DNA from: Ferrovibrio sp.
GTDB lineage: Bacteria; Pseudomonadota; Alphaproteobacteria; Ferrovibrionales; Ferrovibrionaceae
DNA length: 64,000 bases
Reading direction: 5' to 3'
NCBI GenBank assembly: GCA_017991315.1
Contig: JAGOQS010000003.1
Span: forward strand, 186,001-250,000
The notes under the pieces: generated by a model
The model's database searches: none
Seen by the model: only the letters and a program-made list of their open reading frames with translations
What the model was told of the DNA's origin: nothing
Translations under genes and position numbers: made by a program
Shown here: one piece after another, positions 47,663-56,428 of the stretch
Position numbering within the stretch: position 1 is the first letter of the stretch
Layout of the letters: each line of letters opens with the position of its first letter

Positions 47663-47979
47663 GCCAATCCGGGCCCCTGGGATACTGCTGTAAAATTGGG
47701 CAGATTCGGCAAAGTGGTACCCGAGCCAGCGGAATTTGCAAGGAATTTACTAGGCTTCTGATGGGTTTGCACGCTACTCAAAAAGGGGAAATGGCTTCGC
47801 AATTTCCCGTGACGCTGCTATATCGGTAGCGCCTCGACAGGGAGGCAACATCCTGCCAGGCCGCAAAGGCCGGCAAATCGAGGCCGCGACCCTTGAGCGC
47901 GGCTCCGGGTAATGTTATTGCGCGCCCGCCGACGGGGAATTGTGGCCCGCACCGGCAGGCTTTAGGGAAGGGGACTCCC
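47663..47979 (+). other. Intergenic region with a candidate structured leader for the TRAP operon
   Basis: About 317 bases lie between the divergent kinase and TRAP genes. The part nearest dctQ can fold: GCCTCGA (47831-47837) with TCGAGGC (47878-47884) as a closing stem, an inner GGCC-GCAAA-GGCC hairpin near 47858-47872, a CAGG/CCTG stem at 47838-47855, and GCCGCG/CGCGGC at 47883-47902 after it. The rest near 47700-47800 is AT-rich and fits promoters. No known riboswitch was recognised. Confidence 0.4.
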
Positions 47980-48570
47980 GTGACGATATTGCTTGCTTTG
48001 AGCCGGCTGATCGATGCGCTGAACGAGCGCGTTGGCCGTCTGGTCTACTGGCTGGTGCTGGCCGCCGTGGTCATAAGCGCCGGTAATGCCAGCGTGCGTT
48101 ACCTGTTTCACACCAGCTCGAATGGCTGGCTGGAGGTGCAGTGGTATCTGTTCTCCGGCGTGTTCCTGCTGGCCTCCGGCTACACCCTGCTGCGCAACGA
48201 GCATATCCGCATCGATGTCGTCGTCAGCCGCTTCTCCGAGCGCACCCTGACCTGGATCGACATTTTCGGCACGGTGCTGTTCCTGCTGCCGATGTCGCTG
48301 GTGATCATGTATCTGGCCTGGCCGATGTTCATTGAATCCTGGGTTCGCAACGAGATGTCGTCCGATGCCGGCGGCCTGATCCGCTGGCCGGTGAAGCTGC
48401 TGGTGCCGGTCGGCTTCGCGCTGCTGTCGCTGCAGGGCATTTCCGAATTGATCAAGCGTGTCGCCTTCCTGATGGGGCTGATCCCCAATCCCGCGCCGAA
48501 GAAGGTGGATTCCGAGCTCGAGCTGATCCAGGAGATCCAGCAAGAGCATCAAGCCGCCAAGCAGTCCTGA
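47980..48570 (+). CDS. dctQ: TRAP transporter small permease, DctQ-like
   Basis: This is a 196-aa membrane protein with four helices, the 4TM small subunit of a tripartite ATP-independent periplasmic transporter. It starts at GTG with GGAAGGGGA a few bases upstream. Typical text includes VYWLVLAAVVISAGNASVRYLF, NGWLEVQWYLFSGVFLLASGYTLL near residues 49-72 with the conserved E-x-Q-W, NEHIRIDV, and GGLIRWPVKLLVPVGFALL. It pairs with the large permease encoded 19 bases downstream. The C-terminal tail (LELIQEIQQEHQAAKQS) is charged and cytoplasmic. The substrate is set by the binding protein. Confidence 0.93.
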   Translation: MTILLALSRLIDALNERVGRLVYWLVLAAVVISAGNASVRYLFHTSSNGWLEVQWYLFSGVFLLASGYTLLRNEHIRIDVVVSRFSERTLTWIDIFGTVLFLLPMSLVIMYLAWPMFIESWVRNEMSSDAGGLIRWPVKLLVPVGFALLSLQGISELIKRVAFLMGLIPNPAPKKVDSELELIQEIQQEHQAAKQS

Positions 48571-48589
48571 GCGCGAAGGATTTCTGATC

Positions 48590-50143
48590 ATGGTTGAATT
48601 TCTGACCCATAACCTGGCGCCGGTGATGTTCGTGGCGCTGGTGTTCTTCCTGCTGATGGGCTACCCGGTCGCCTTCGCGCTGGCCGCCAATGGTTTCCTG
48701 TTCGGCTTCATCGGCATCGAACTCGGCCTGCTGACGCCGGCCTTGTTCCAGGCGCTGCCGGAACGTGTGTTCGGCATCATGCGCAACGACACGCTGCTGG
48801 CGATCCCATTCTTCACCTTCATGGGCTTGATCCTGGAACGCTCTGGCATGGCGGAGGACTTGCTCGATACCATTGGGCAGCTTTTCGGCCCACTGCGCGG
48901 CGGCCTGGCCTATGCGGTGATCTTCGTCGGCGCATTGCTGGCGGCCACCACCGGCGTCGTGGCGGCGTCGGTTATCTCCATGGGCCTGATCTCGCTGCCG
49001 ATCATGCTGCGCTACGGCTATGATCGCCGGCTCGCCTCTGGCGTTATCGCGGCATCCGGCACGCTGGCGCAGATCATCCCGCCCAGCCTGGTGCTGATCG
49101 TGATGGCCGACCAGCTCGGCCGTTCGGTTGGCGACATGTATGCCGGCGCGATGATCCCGGGCCTGGTGCTGGCTTCGCTCTATGCCGGCTATGTCTTCCT
49201 GGTCACCATGATCAAGCCTGCAGCCGCGCCGGCTTTGCCGCCGGAAGCCCGCCCGCTGCGCGGCGCCAAGCTGGCCTATCGCGTGCTGGTGTCGCTGGTG
49301 CCGCCGCTGGTGCTGATCTTCCTGGTGCTCGGCACCATCTTCATCGGCGTGGCAACACCGACCGAAGGCGGCGCCATGGGTGCGGCCGGCGCCATCATCC
49401 TGGCGCTGATCAAGCGCAAGATGACCTGGTCGCTGACCCGCCAGGCGATGGATTCGACGACGAAGCTGTCGGCCTTCGTGATCTTCATCCTGATCGGCTC
49501 GACGGTGTTCGGCCTCACTTTCCGCGCGGTGGATGGCGACCTCTGGGTCGAGCATCTGCTCACCGGCCTGCCGGGCGGCGAGATCGGCTTCCTGATCGTC
49601 GTCAACATCATGGTGTTCCTGCTCGCCTTCTTCCTCGATTTCTTCGAGCTGGCCTTCATCGTGGTGCCGCTGCTCGGGCCTGTCGCCGAAAAGCTGGGCA
49701 TCGACCTGATCTGGTTCGGCGTGCTGCTCGGCGTCAACATGCAGACCTCGTTCATGCACCCGCCGTTCGGTTTCGCGCTGTTCTACTTGCGCAGCGTGGC
49801 ACCGGCTGCCGACTATATCGACAAGATTACCGGCAAGCTGATCCCGAAGGTCACCACCGGACAGATCTACTGGGGCGCCGTGCCGTTTGTGTGCATCCAG
49901 ATCATCATGGTGGCGCTGGTCATCATCTTCCCGCAGATGGTCTATGTCGGCCTCGACCGCGGTGTGAAGGTCGATCCGTCCAAGGTCGAGATTGTGATCC
50001 CGAGTTCGGATCCGGCCGACGAAGAGGGCGAGGCAGCGGAAGAAGCCACCGATCCGAACCAGGCGTTTGGCGGCCAGCCGCAAGAGCAGCAGCCTAGCGA
50101 GACCGAGGACGAGGAGTCCGAGGAAGAAGAAAAGGCGGACTGA
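48590..50143 (+). CDS. dctM: TRAP transporter large permease, DctM-like, with an acidic C-terminal tail
   Basis: This is a 517-aa membrane subunit with about 12 helices that forms the Na+- or H+-coupled transport channel. Family text: FFLLMGYPVAFALAANGFLF, LAIPFFTFMGLILERSGMAED, GGLAYAVIFVGALLAATTGVVAAS, ASGTLAQIIPPSLVLIV, VATPTEGGAMGAAGAIILAL, and MQTSFMHPPFGFALFYLR. The last 50 residues are a highly acidic, Glu/Ser/Asp-rich tail (ETEDEESEEEEKAD at the very end) that is absent from typical DctM and should be cytoplasmic. A strong terminator follows. The binding proteins are encoded convergently just downstream. Confidence 0.93.
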   Translation: MVEFLTHNLAPVMFVALVFFLLMGYPVAFALAANGFLFGFIGIELGLLTPALFQALPERVFGIMRNDTLLAIPFFTFMGLILERSGMAEDLLDTIGQLFGPLRGGLAYAVIFVGALLAATTGVVAASVISMGLISLPIMLRYGYDRRLASGVIAASGTLAQIIPPSLVLIVMADQLGRSVGDMYAGAMIPGLVLASLYAGYVFLVTMIKPAAAPALPPEARPLRGAKLAYRVLVSLVPPLVLIFLVLGTIFIGVATPTEGGAMGAAGAIILALIKRKMTWSLTRQAMDSTTKLSAFVIFILIGSTVFGLTFRAVDGDLWVEHLLTGLPGGEIGFLIVVNIMVFLLAFFLDFFELAFIVVPLLGPVAEKLGIDLIWFGVLLGVNMQTSFMHPPFGFALFYLRSVAPAADYIDKITGKLIPKVTTGQIYWGAVPFVCIQIIMVALVIIFPQMVYVGLDRGVKVDPSKVEIVIPSSDPADEEGEAAEEATDPNQAFGGQPQEQQPSETEDEESEEEEKAD

Positions 50144-50174
50144 TCCGGCTTTTCCAGATCATAGCTAACAAGAA

Positions 50175-50211
50175 AACGGCCGGTCCTTGTGGACCGGCCG
50201 TTCCTGTTTTT
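50175..50211 (+). terminator. Rho-independent terminator between dctM and dctP
   Basis: A perfect 12-bp stem (AACGGCCGGTCC with GGACCGGCCGTT, 4-nt loop) is followed by CCTGTTTTT, 31 bases after the dctM stop. Its symmetry suits both directions, serving the convergent dctP gene as well. Confidence 0.85.
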
Positions 50212-50231
50212 GGGCTATGAAGCGCGACCGA

Positions 50232-51419
<1,188 letters not shown>

Positions 51420-51536
51420 CTACGCGTCCACCCGGCACCCCCAATTTTTCTTTGGCCGGATGAAAACGATGCACGCAGCTTATGCATGGGTGCGCGTGTG
51501 CGGCAATCATAATTCGCATAAACAAACCGAAACGAA

Positions 51537-51566
51537 ACGGGCCCTGATCTTGCGATCAGGGCCCGT
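51537..51566 (-). terminator. Candidate terminator after the second TRAP binding-protein gene
   Basis: A perfect 13-bp stem (ACGGGCCCTGATC with GATCAGGGCCCGT, 4-nt loop) lies 48 bases past the stop of the gene ending at 51614. On the minus strand it is followed by TTCGTTTCGGTTTG, a broken T tract. It should separate expression of the two tandem binding-protein genes. Confidence 0.7.
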
Positions 51567-51613
51567 AAAATCTGCCGTTTGCAATTATCTGCACACGGCG
51601 GAAAGTAACGCCG

Positions 51614-52735
51614 TTACTGCTTCTTCGCCGCCGGCTTGCGGGTCGAAACGCGGGTCATGATGTTGTCGAAGGTGCCTTCGGCAACACGGAACCACTGCAG
51701 CTGCTCATCGCGATACTTCTTCCACGGCTCGTAGACCTTCTTGAACTTGTCGTTCTTGGCCGCGATTTCCGCGTAGACTTCGTTGGCAGCGTCGAAGCAG
51801 GCTTCCATGACAGCGTTCGGGAACGGACGCAGCAGGGTGCCCGAACCGACCAGGCGGCGCAGCGCCACCGGGTTCTGCGCATCATACTTGGCCAGCATCC
51901 ACAGGGTGGCTTCCGAGCAGGCGGTTTCGATCGCGGCCTGATACGGCTTCGGCAGGCCATCCCACTGCGGCTTGTTGATCTGCAGCGAGACCTGCGGGCC
52001 ACCTTCCCACCAACCCGGGTAGTAGTAGTACTTGGCCACCTTGTTGAAGCCGAGCTTCTCATCGTCGTACGGGCCGACCCACTCGGCCGCGTCGATGGTG
52101 CCCTTTTCAAGGGCGGGGTAGATGTCGCCGCCGGCAATCTGCTGCGGCACCACGCCCAGCTTGGTAAGGATCTGGCCGGCGATGCCCGCGATGCGGAACT
52201 TCAGGCCCTTGAGGTCCTCGACGGTCTTGATTTCCTTGCGGAACCAGCCGCCCATCTGGGTGCCGGTGTTGCCGGCAGGGAACTGCACGATGTTGTAGCC
52301 GGCATAGAACTCGCGCATCAGCTCGAGGCCGCCGCCGAGGCGCATCCACGAATTCTGCTGGCGCACGTTCAGGCCGAACGGCATGCAGGCGTCGAAGGCA
52401 AAGGTCGGATCCTTGCCGACATAGTAGTAGCTGACGGTGTGGCCAGCTTCGACAGTGCCGTTCTGCACGGCATCGAGCACCTGCAGGCCGGGCACGATTT
52501 CGCCCGCGGCGAACACGCGCATCTGGAACTTGTTGTCGGTCAGTTCAGCCACGCGCTTGGCAACGACTTCGGCGCCGCCATAGATGGTGTCGAGGCTCTT
52601 CGGGAAGCTCGACGCGATACGCCACTTGATTTCGGGCAGGGCCTGCGCGATGGCCGGAGCCGGGAAGCTCGCGGCAACCCCGAGGCTGCCAGCGCCGGCG
52701 AAAGCCGCGCCCTTGAGGAATTTACGACGTTCCAT
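51614..52735 (-). CDS. TRAP transporter substrate-binding protein (copy 2)
   Basis: This is a 373-aa paralogue of the gene at 50232, equal in length and in block order, with a twin-arginine-like signal ([19 protein letters not shown]). Shared blocks include [52 protein letters not shown] and [20 protein letters not shown]. Differences gather in the ligand half (QINKPQWDGLPKPYQA against [16 protein letters not shown]), so it may bind a related but different acid. Each copy has its own upstream region and this one has its own terminator. No second permease pair is in the window. Confidence 0.93.
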   Translation of the reverse strand: MERRKFLKGAAFAGAGSLGVAASFPAPAIAQALPEIKWRIASSFPKSLDTIYGGAEVVAKRVAELTDNKFQMRVFAAGEIVPGLQVLDAVQNGTVEAGHTVSYYYVGKDPTFAFDACMPFGLNVRQQNSWMRLGGGLELMREFYAGYNIVQFPAGNTGTQMGGWFRKEIKTVEDLKGLKFRIAGIAGQILTKLGVVPQQIAGGDIYPALEKGTIDAAEWVGPYDDEKLGFNKVAKYYYYPGWWEGGPQVSLQINKPQWDGLPKPYQAAIETACSEATLWMLAKYDAQNPVALRRLVGSGTLLRPFPNAVMEACFDAANEVYAEIAAKNDKFKKVYEPWKKYRDEQLQWFRVAEGTFDNIMTRVSTRKPAAKKQ

Positions 52736-52906
52736 TGAAGGTTCTCCCTAGGATGACAAGTCGCTCCGCAGCCGGCCTTTTTGGGGGAGGACCGGCAAGC
52801 GTGCGTGCAGGGGGATCTGTGTGATCCTCCTTAGGCAGATATTTTAAAGAAGCACGGTTCCCCGCGCAATGCCGCGCGCTTGCGAAAACCTGCACAAAAA
52901 CAAGGC

Positions 52907-53653
52907 TTAAGCGGGGTTTTGCAGGATTTGCCAGCCGTCTGGAGTCAGGGCCTCCAGCGGGCGGAAACGGCTCTTGTAAGCCATTTTCGGGCTCTCGGCG
53001 ATCCAGTAGCCGAGATACACATAAGGCAGGCCCTGTTCGCGCCCCTGCTCGATATGCCACAGGATGATCAGGCTGCCAGGGCTGAGGCGGTCGAAATCCG
53101 GATCGAAGAAACTGTAGACCAGAGAGATGCCGTCCTGCATCGCATCGGTGAGGCAGACGCCGAGCAGGCGGCCATCGGCGAAGCGGAATTCGGTCAGCGC
53201 CGTGCGCACCGGGCTATCCTCGACCATGGCGCGGTAGTCGGCGAATTCCATGTCGGCCATGCCGCCGCCTTCATGCCGTGCCGTGACATAGCGGCGGAAC
53301 ACCATGAAATGCTCTCTAGTGGCATAGGCCGGCAGGCGACGGGTGGTGATCCCGGCGGTCGAACCCGTGCCGAAAGCACGGCGCCACAGGCGGTTCTGGC
53401 CATCGGTGCGGCTGAAGGTCTCCACCGGTACCCGCACCGGCACACAGGCATTGCACTGCTCGCAGGCCGGGCGGTAGGCGAGGTCCTGGCTGCGGCGGAA
53501 GCCGGCCTGGCTCAACGCATTATGCAGGCCATCCGGATCATCGCCGGCCAGCAGCGTCACCACCTTGCGCTCCAGCTTGCCTGCCAGATAGGGGCAGGGC
53601 GTGGGCGGTGTGGCGAAGAAATGCCGCAGGGGGATTTGCAGACGGTGCTTCAT
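52907..53653 (-). CDS. bpt: Aspartate/glutamate leucyltransferase (arginyl-tRNA-protein transferase family)
   Basis: This is a 248-aa cytoplasmic enzyme that attaches leucine from Leu-tRNA to proteins with N-terminal Asp or Glu, marking them for ClpAP. Family text: CPYLAGKLERKVVTLLAG near residues 19-36, SQDLAYRPACEQCNACVPVRV near 54-74 with the paired cysteines, FMVFRRYVTARHEGGGMADM, and LGYWIAESPKMAYKSRFRPLE near the C-terminus. The length and the CEQCNAC motif match Bpt. Activity on Asp/Glu rather than Arg transfer is by family knowledge. It ends in a short Pro-rich tail. Confidence 0.93.
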   Translation of the reverse strand: MKHRLQIPLRHFFATPPTPCPYLAGKLERKVVTLLAGDDPDGLHNALSQAGFRRSQDLAYRPACEQCNACVPVRVPVETFSRTDGQNRLWRRAFGTGSTAGITTRRLPAYATREHFMVFRRYVTARHEGGGMADMEFADYRAMVEDSPVRTALTEFRFADGRLLGVCLTDAMQDGISLVYSFFDPDFDRLSPGSLIILWHIEQGREQGLPYVYLGYWIAESPKMAYKSRFRPLEALTPDGWQILQNPA

Positions 53654-53785
53654 GCGATGGGTTTTAGGGCTTCATGCGCTCAGTTTACAGGTTCCCGGCT
53701 TTGAGTCGCCAATATGTTAGCGGAAATAAGCCGGTATGACACAGGGGAATCTGGTGACTGTGGAATCTGGTCAATTCCCGTCCGG

Positions 53786-54277
53786 TCAGCTTCCGGCGCG
53801 CACCACCACCGTGCCGCAAAGGATGTCGTGCAGGCAGCGGCTGCGGTTATGGAACAGCGGCACTACCAGGATCAGGCCGGCGGTGAAAGCGACAGAGGCA
53901 TAGAACACGACCGTGTGCAGCAGTGCCTGCAGGTAGCCCGGACGGCCGCCATGCCAGACGCGCACTTCGATGCCGCAAAGCCGCATGCCGGGCGTGGCCG
54001 AGCGTGGCCCGCCGATGCTGAGCGTATGGTAGACGGTCGGCCAAACCGCCAGCAGCAGGCTCATGGGCAGCAGGTAGAGGAACAGGCCGAAGGTGGCGAT
54101 GCCGAGCAGGACGGCGACGAAGATGAACAGCCAGCCGACCAGCAGGATCAGCGTCAGGTCGATCAGATAGGCGAAGGCACGGCGGAGCAGCACGCCTTCA
54201 AAAGCCTCCGGCCCGAATTCAAAGGCCACCACGGGAATGAAGCGCGGGGCAGGCGGGGTGCCTTGCGGATCACTCAT
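53786..54277 (-). CDS. RDD-family membrane protein
   Basis: This is a 163-aa protein with an RDD domain. The name motif lies in LLRRAFAYLIDLTLILLVGWLF near residues 30-50 (R-A-F-A-Y-L-I-D: the conserved Arg and Asp in the first helix). A second helix AVLLGIATFGLFLYLLPMSL and then PGMRLCGIEVRVWHGG, the conserved G-x-R-L-x-G block, follow. The function of the family is unclear; it is common beside exported or membrane proteins. The start was taken at the ATG in front of MSDPQGTPP; a longer basic frame is less credible. It lies 13 bases past motB, with which it is probably cotranscribed. Confidence 0.85.
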   Translation of the reverse strand: MSDPQGTPPAPRFIPVVAFEFGPEAFEGVLLRRAFAYLIDLTLILLVGWLFIFVAVLLGIATFGLFLYLLPMSLLLAVWPTVYHTLSIGGPRSATPGMRLCGIEVRVWHGGRPGYLQALLHTVVFYASVAFTAGLILVVPLFHNRSRCLHDILCGTVVVRAGS

Positions 54278-54290
54278 CGGGGCTGGCTCA

Positions 54291-55430
54291 TCAGCGCGCC
54301 GGCTGGATGCGGATGCCGCCGTTGGAGGCACCGCCGAGGCCTGGTGGCGGCGGCGGCGGCGGCGGCGGAGCAACGCTGCGCGACAGCGGCACCGAGGTGG
54401 CCGGACGCGGGCCGTTCGTATTGCCCGGCTGGGCATCGGCGGCGTTGGTCTTCTTGACGTCGCTTAAGACCAGGATGGCAATACGGCGGTTGCGCGGATC
54501 AAGCGGGTTGTCCTTGATCAGCGGGTCCTGGTCGGCATTGCCGGTCACCTGACGGATGCGCTCGGCCGGTACACCGGCATCGATCAGCGCGCGGCGGCTG
54601 GCATTGGCGCGGTCGGTGGAAAGTTCCCAGTTGGAATAATTGCCCTGGCCACGGAAGGGCTGGGCATCGGTGTTGCCGCTAATCGCCAGCTTGTTCGGCA
54701 GTTTCGACACCGCCTGCGCCACCTGTTGCATCAGGCGGCGGGTCTTGTCGTTCATCGCGGCGCTGCCAGACGGGAACATGGAGGATTGTTCCTGGTCCAC
54801 AAGCTGGATGCGGAAACCTTCCGGCGTGGTGTCGAACACGATCTGCTTGGCCAGGTCGGCCAGTTGCGGGTTGTCGGCGATGGCCTGACGGATGGCATCC
54901 TCGGCCTGCTGGAAATTCTCGCGCTCCACTTCCGCCATGCGCTCGGCGGCGGCCTGGGCGTCGATCTGGCCCTGACGCTCGTAAAGGCCCGGGCCCTGGC
55001 TGCCATCGGTGCGGTCCGGGCTGAGGTCGCCGCGCTGGCCGGGCGAGGGCGGTGGCTGGCGCACATCCTGGTATTTCTGATCGTATTGCGGCTGATCGGG
55101 CTGGTCGGTCTTTTCCGAGGACGGGCCGACGATCACGGTGGGCAGGCCGAAGGAACTGATCTTGCCGCCATCCTCGATGATGGTGCGTCCACCCATGACG
55201 CCGCCGGCACCGGAGAAGCTGCGACTTACGGAAGCGGGCGAGAAATAGTCGGCAACGCCCTTCTTCTGCTCGTCGGTGGTGACGTTGAGCAGCCACAGCA
55301 GCAGGAAGAACGCCATCATCGCGGTCACGAAATCGGCATAGGCGACCTTCCAGGCGCCGCCATGGGCTGCATGGCCACCTTTCTTGATCTTCTTGACGAT
55401 AATCGGGCGTTCGCCTTCGGCGGCAGCCAT
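54291..55430 (-). CDS. motB: Flagellar motor stator protein MotB
   Basis: This is a 379-aa stator subunit. The N-terminal segment GHAAHGGAWKVAYADFVTAM carries the proton-conducting Asp33 and the single membrane helix MMAFFLLLWLLNV. A long linker follows. The OmpA-like peptidoglycan-binding domain is at about residues 215-335 with LAISGNTDAQPFRGQG and NWELSTDRANASRRALIDAG, then ERIRQVTGNADQDPL. The C-terminus is a Pro-rich tail (nine prolines in a row) ending in GGIRIQPAR. It works with MotA, encoded 18 bases upstream. The RDD gene follows. Confidence 0.95.
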   Translation of the reverse strand: MAAAEGERPIIVKKIKKGGHAAHGGAWKVAYADFVTAMMAFFLLLWLLNVTTDEQKKGVADYFSPASVSRSFSGAGGVMGGRTIIEDGGKISSFGLPTVIVGPSSEKTDQPDQPQYDQKYQDVRQPPPSPGQRGDLSPDRTDGSQGPGLYERQGQIDAQAAAERMAEVERENFQQAEDAIRQAIADNPQLADLAKQIVFDTTPEGFRIQLVDQEQSSMFPSGSAAMNDKTRRLMQQVAQAVSKLPNKLAISGNTDAQPFRGQGNYSNWELSTDRANASRRALIDAGVPAERIRQVTGNADQDPLIKDNPLDPRNRRIAILVLSDVKKTNAADAQPGNTNGPRPATSVPLSRSVAPPPPPPPPPGLGGASNGGIRIQPAR

Positions 55431-55448
55431 GACAGCACCCTCCGGCGG

Positions 55449-56309
55449 TTAGACCGCTTGCACCTTGCTGGTGGCTTCTTCCACTTCGTAGAAGCTTGGC
55501 CGCACATTCGACATCAGCGACTTGCGCGCGAATTCCACAGAGACTGCCGGTGCGTAGCCCTGCAGATGCGCCAGCAGGCCGGCCTTGAGGCAGAGCAGGT
55601 ATTTGCTGTCATGCTCCTGCGTCGCCTTCAGCGCCGCCGCGATCGGCGACACGATGCCGTAGGAGAGCAGAATGCCGAGGAAGGTGCCGACGAGCGCGCC
55701 GCCGATCAGCTTGCCCAGCACTTCCGGCGGCTCGGAAATCGAGCCCATGGTCTTGATAACGCCAAGCACGGCGGCGACGATGCCGAGCGCCGGGAAGCTT
55801 TCGCCGAAGGCCGACACGCCGCCTTGGGCGAGGTGGTCTTCCTGATGATGGATTTCCAGTTCCATGTCCATCAGCGATTCCATCTCATGCGGGTTCTCGC
55901 TGCCCAGGGTCATCAGGCGCAGATAGTCGCAGAGGAAGTCCATCGCATGATGGTCGGCGGTGAACTTGGGGAACTGGCTGAACAGCTTGCTCTCTTCCGG
56001 CTTCTCGATATGCGCTTCCAGCGCCAGCATGCCTTTGCTCTTGGCCAGCTTGAACACCGAGTAGAGCAGGGAGAGCAGTTCGAGGTAATCATCCTTGGTG
56101 AAGCGCGGCCCCTTGAAGGCCTGCTTGAAGCCGCCTAGCGCCGCCTTCAGCACCGGCTTCGGATTGCCGACGATGAAGGCGCCAACGGCGGCGCCGCCGA
56201 TGATCACCAGCTCGAACGGCTGATACAGCACCGCCAGCTTGCCGCCCATGGCCACGTAGCCGCCGAGCACGCAAGCCATGCCGACGACGGTGCCGATAAC
56301 GATCAGCAT
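55449..56309 (-). CDS. motA: Flagellar motor stator protein MotA
   Basis: This is a 286-aa stator subunit with four membrane helices. The start MLIVIGTVVGMACVLGGYVAMGGKL is a typical first helix, followed by QPFELVIIGGAAVGAFIVGN. The cytoplasmic loop has the charged region RLMTLGSENPHEMESLMDME, and the closing helices include FPALGIVAAVLGVIKTMGSI and GKLIGGALVGTFLGILLSYG. These match the MotA family (PomA-like length). It forms the ion channel with MotB, coupled 18 bases downstream. No sigma-54 box was found in front of it. Confidence 0.95.
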   Translation of the reverse strand: MLIVIGTVVGMACVLGGYVAMGGKLAVLYQPFELVIIGGAAVGAFIVGNPKPVLKAALGGFKQAFKGPRFTKDDYLELLSLLYSVFKLAKSKGMLALEAHIEKPEESKLFSQFPKFTADHHAMDFLCDYLRLMTLGSENPHEMESLMDMELEIHHQEDHLAQGGVSAFGESFPALGIVAAVLGVIKTMGSISEPPEVLGKLIGGALVGTFLGILLSYGIVSPIAAALKATQEHDSKYLLCLKAGLLAHLQGYAPAVSVEFARKSLMSNVRPSFYEVEEATSKVQAV

Positions 56310-56428
56310 GGTTCAACTCCTTGTCCCGCCGGGACCCAGACAAGAATCAAGGTTCACCCGGAGCCGGGATTCGTTCACCCCTTTTTATCGTAGAGGGATG
56401 GTAAATAGAATATTGAATTCTTGGTGAA

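Noticed and set aside
46460-47761. Open frame of about 433 codons on the plus strand
   Set aside because: It is the antisense shadow of the hybrid histidine kinase and has no domain text.
48452-50083. Open frame of about 543 codons on the minus strand
   Set aside because: It is antisense to dctM. Composition (runs of His, Gln, Asp, Arg) is that of a shadow frame and no ribosome site is present.
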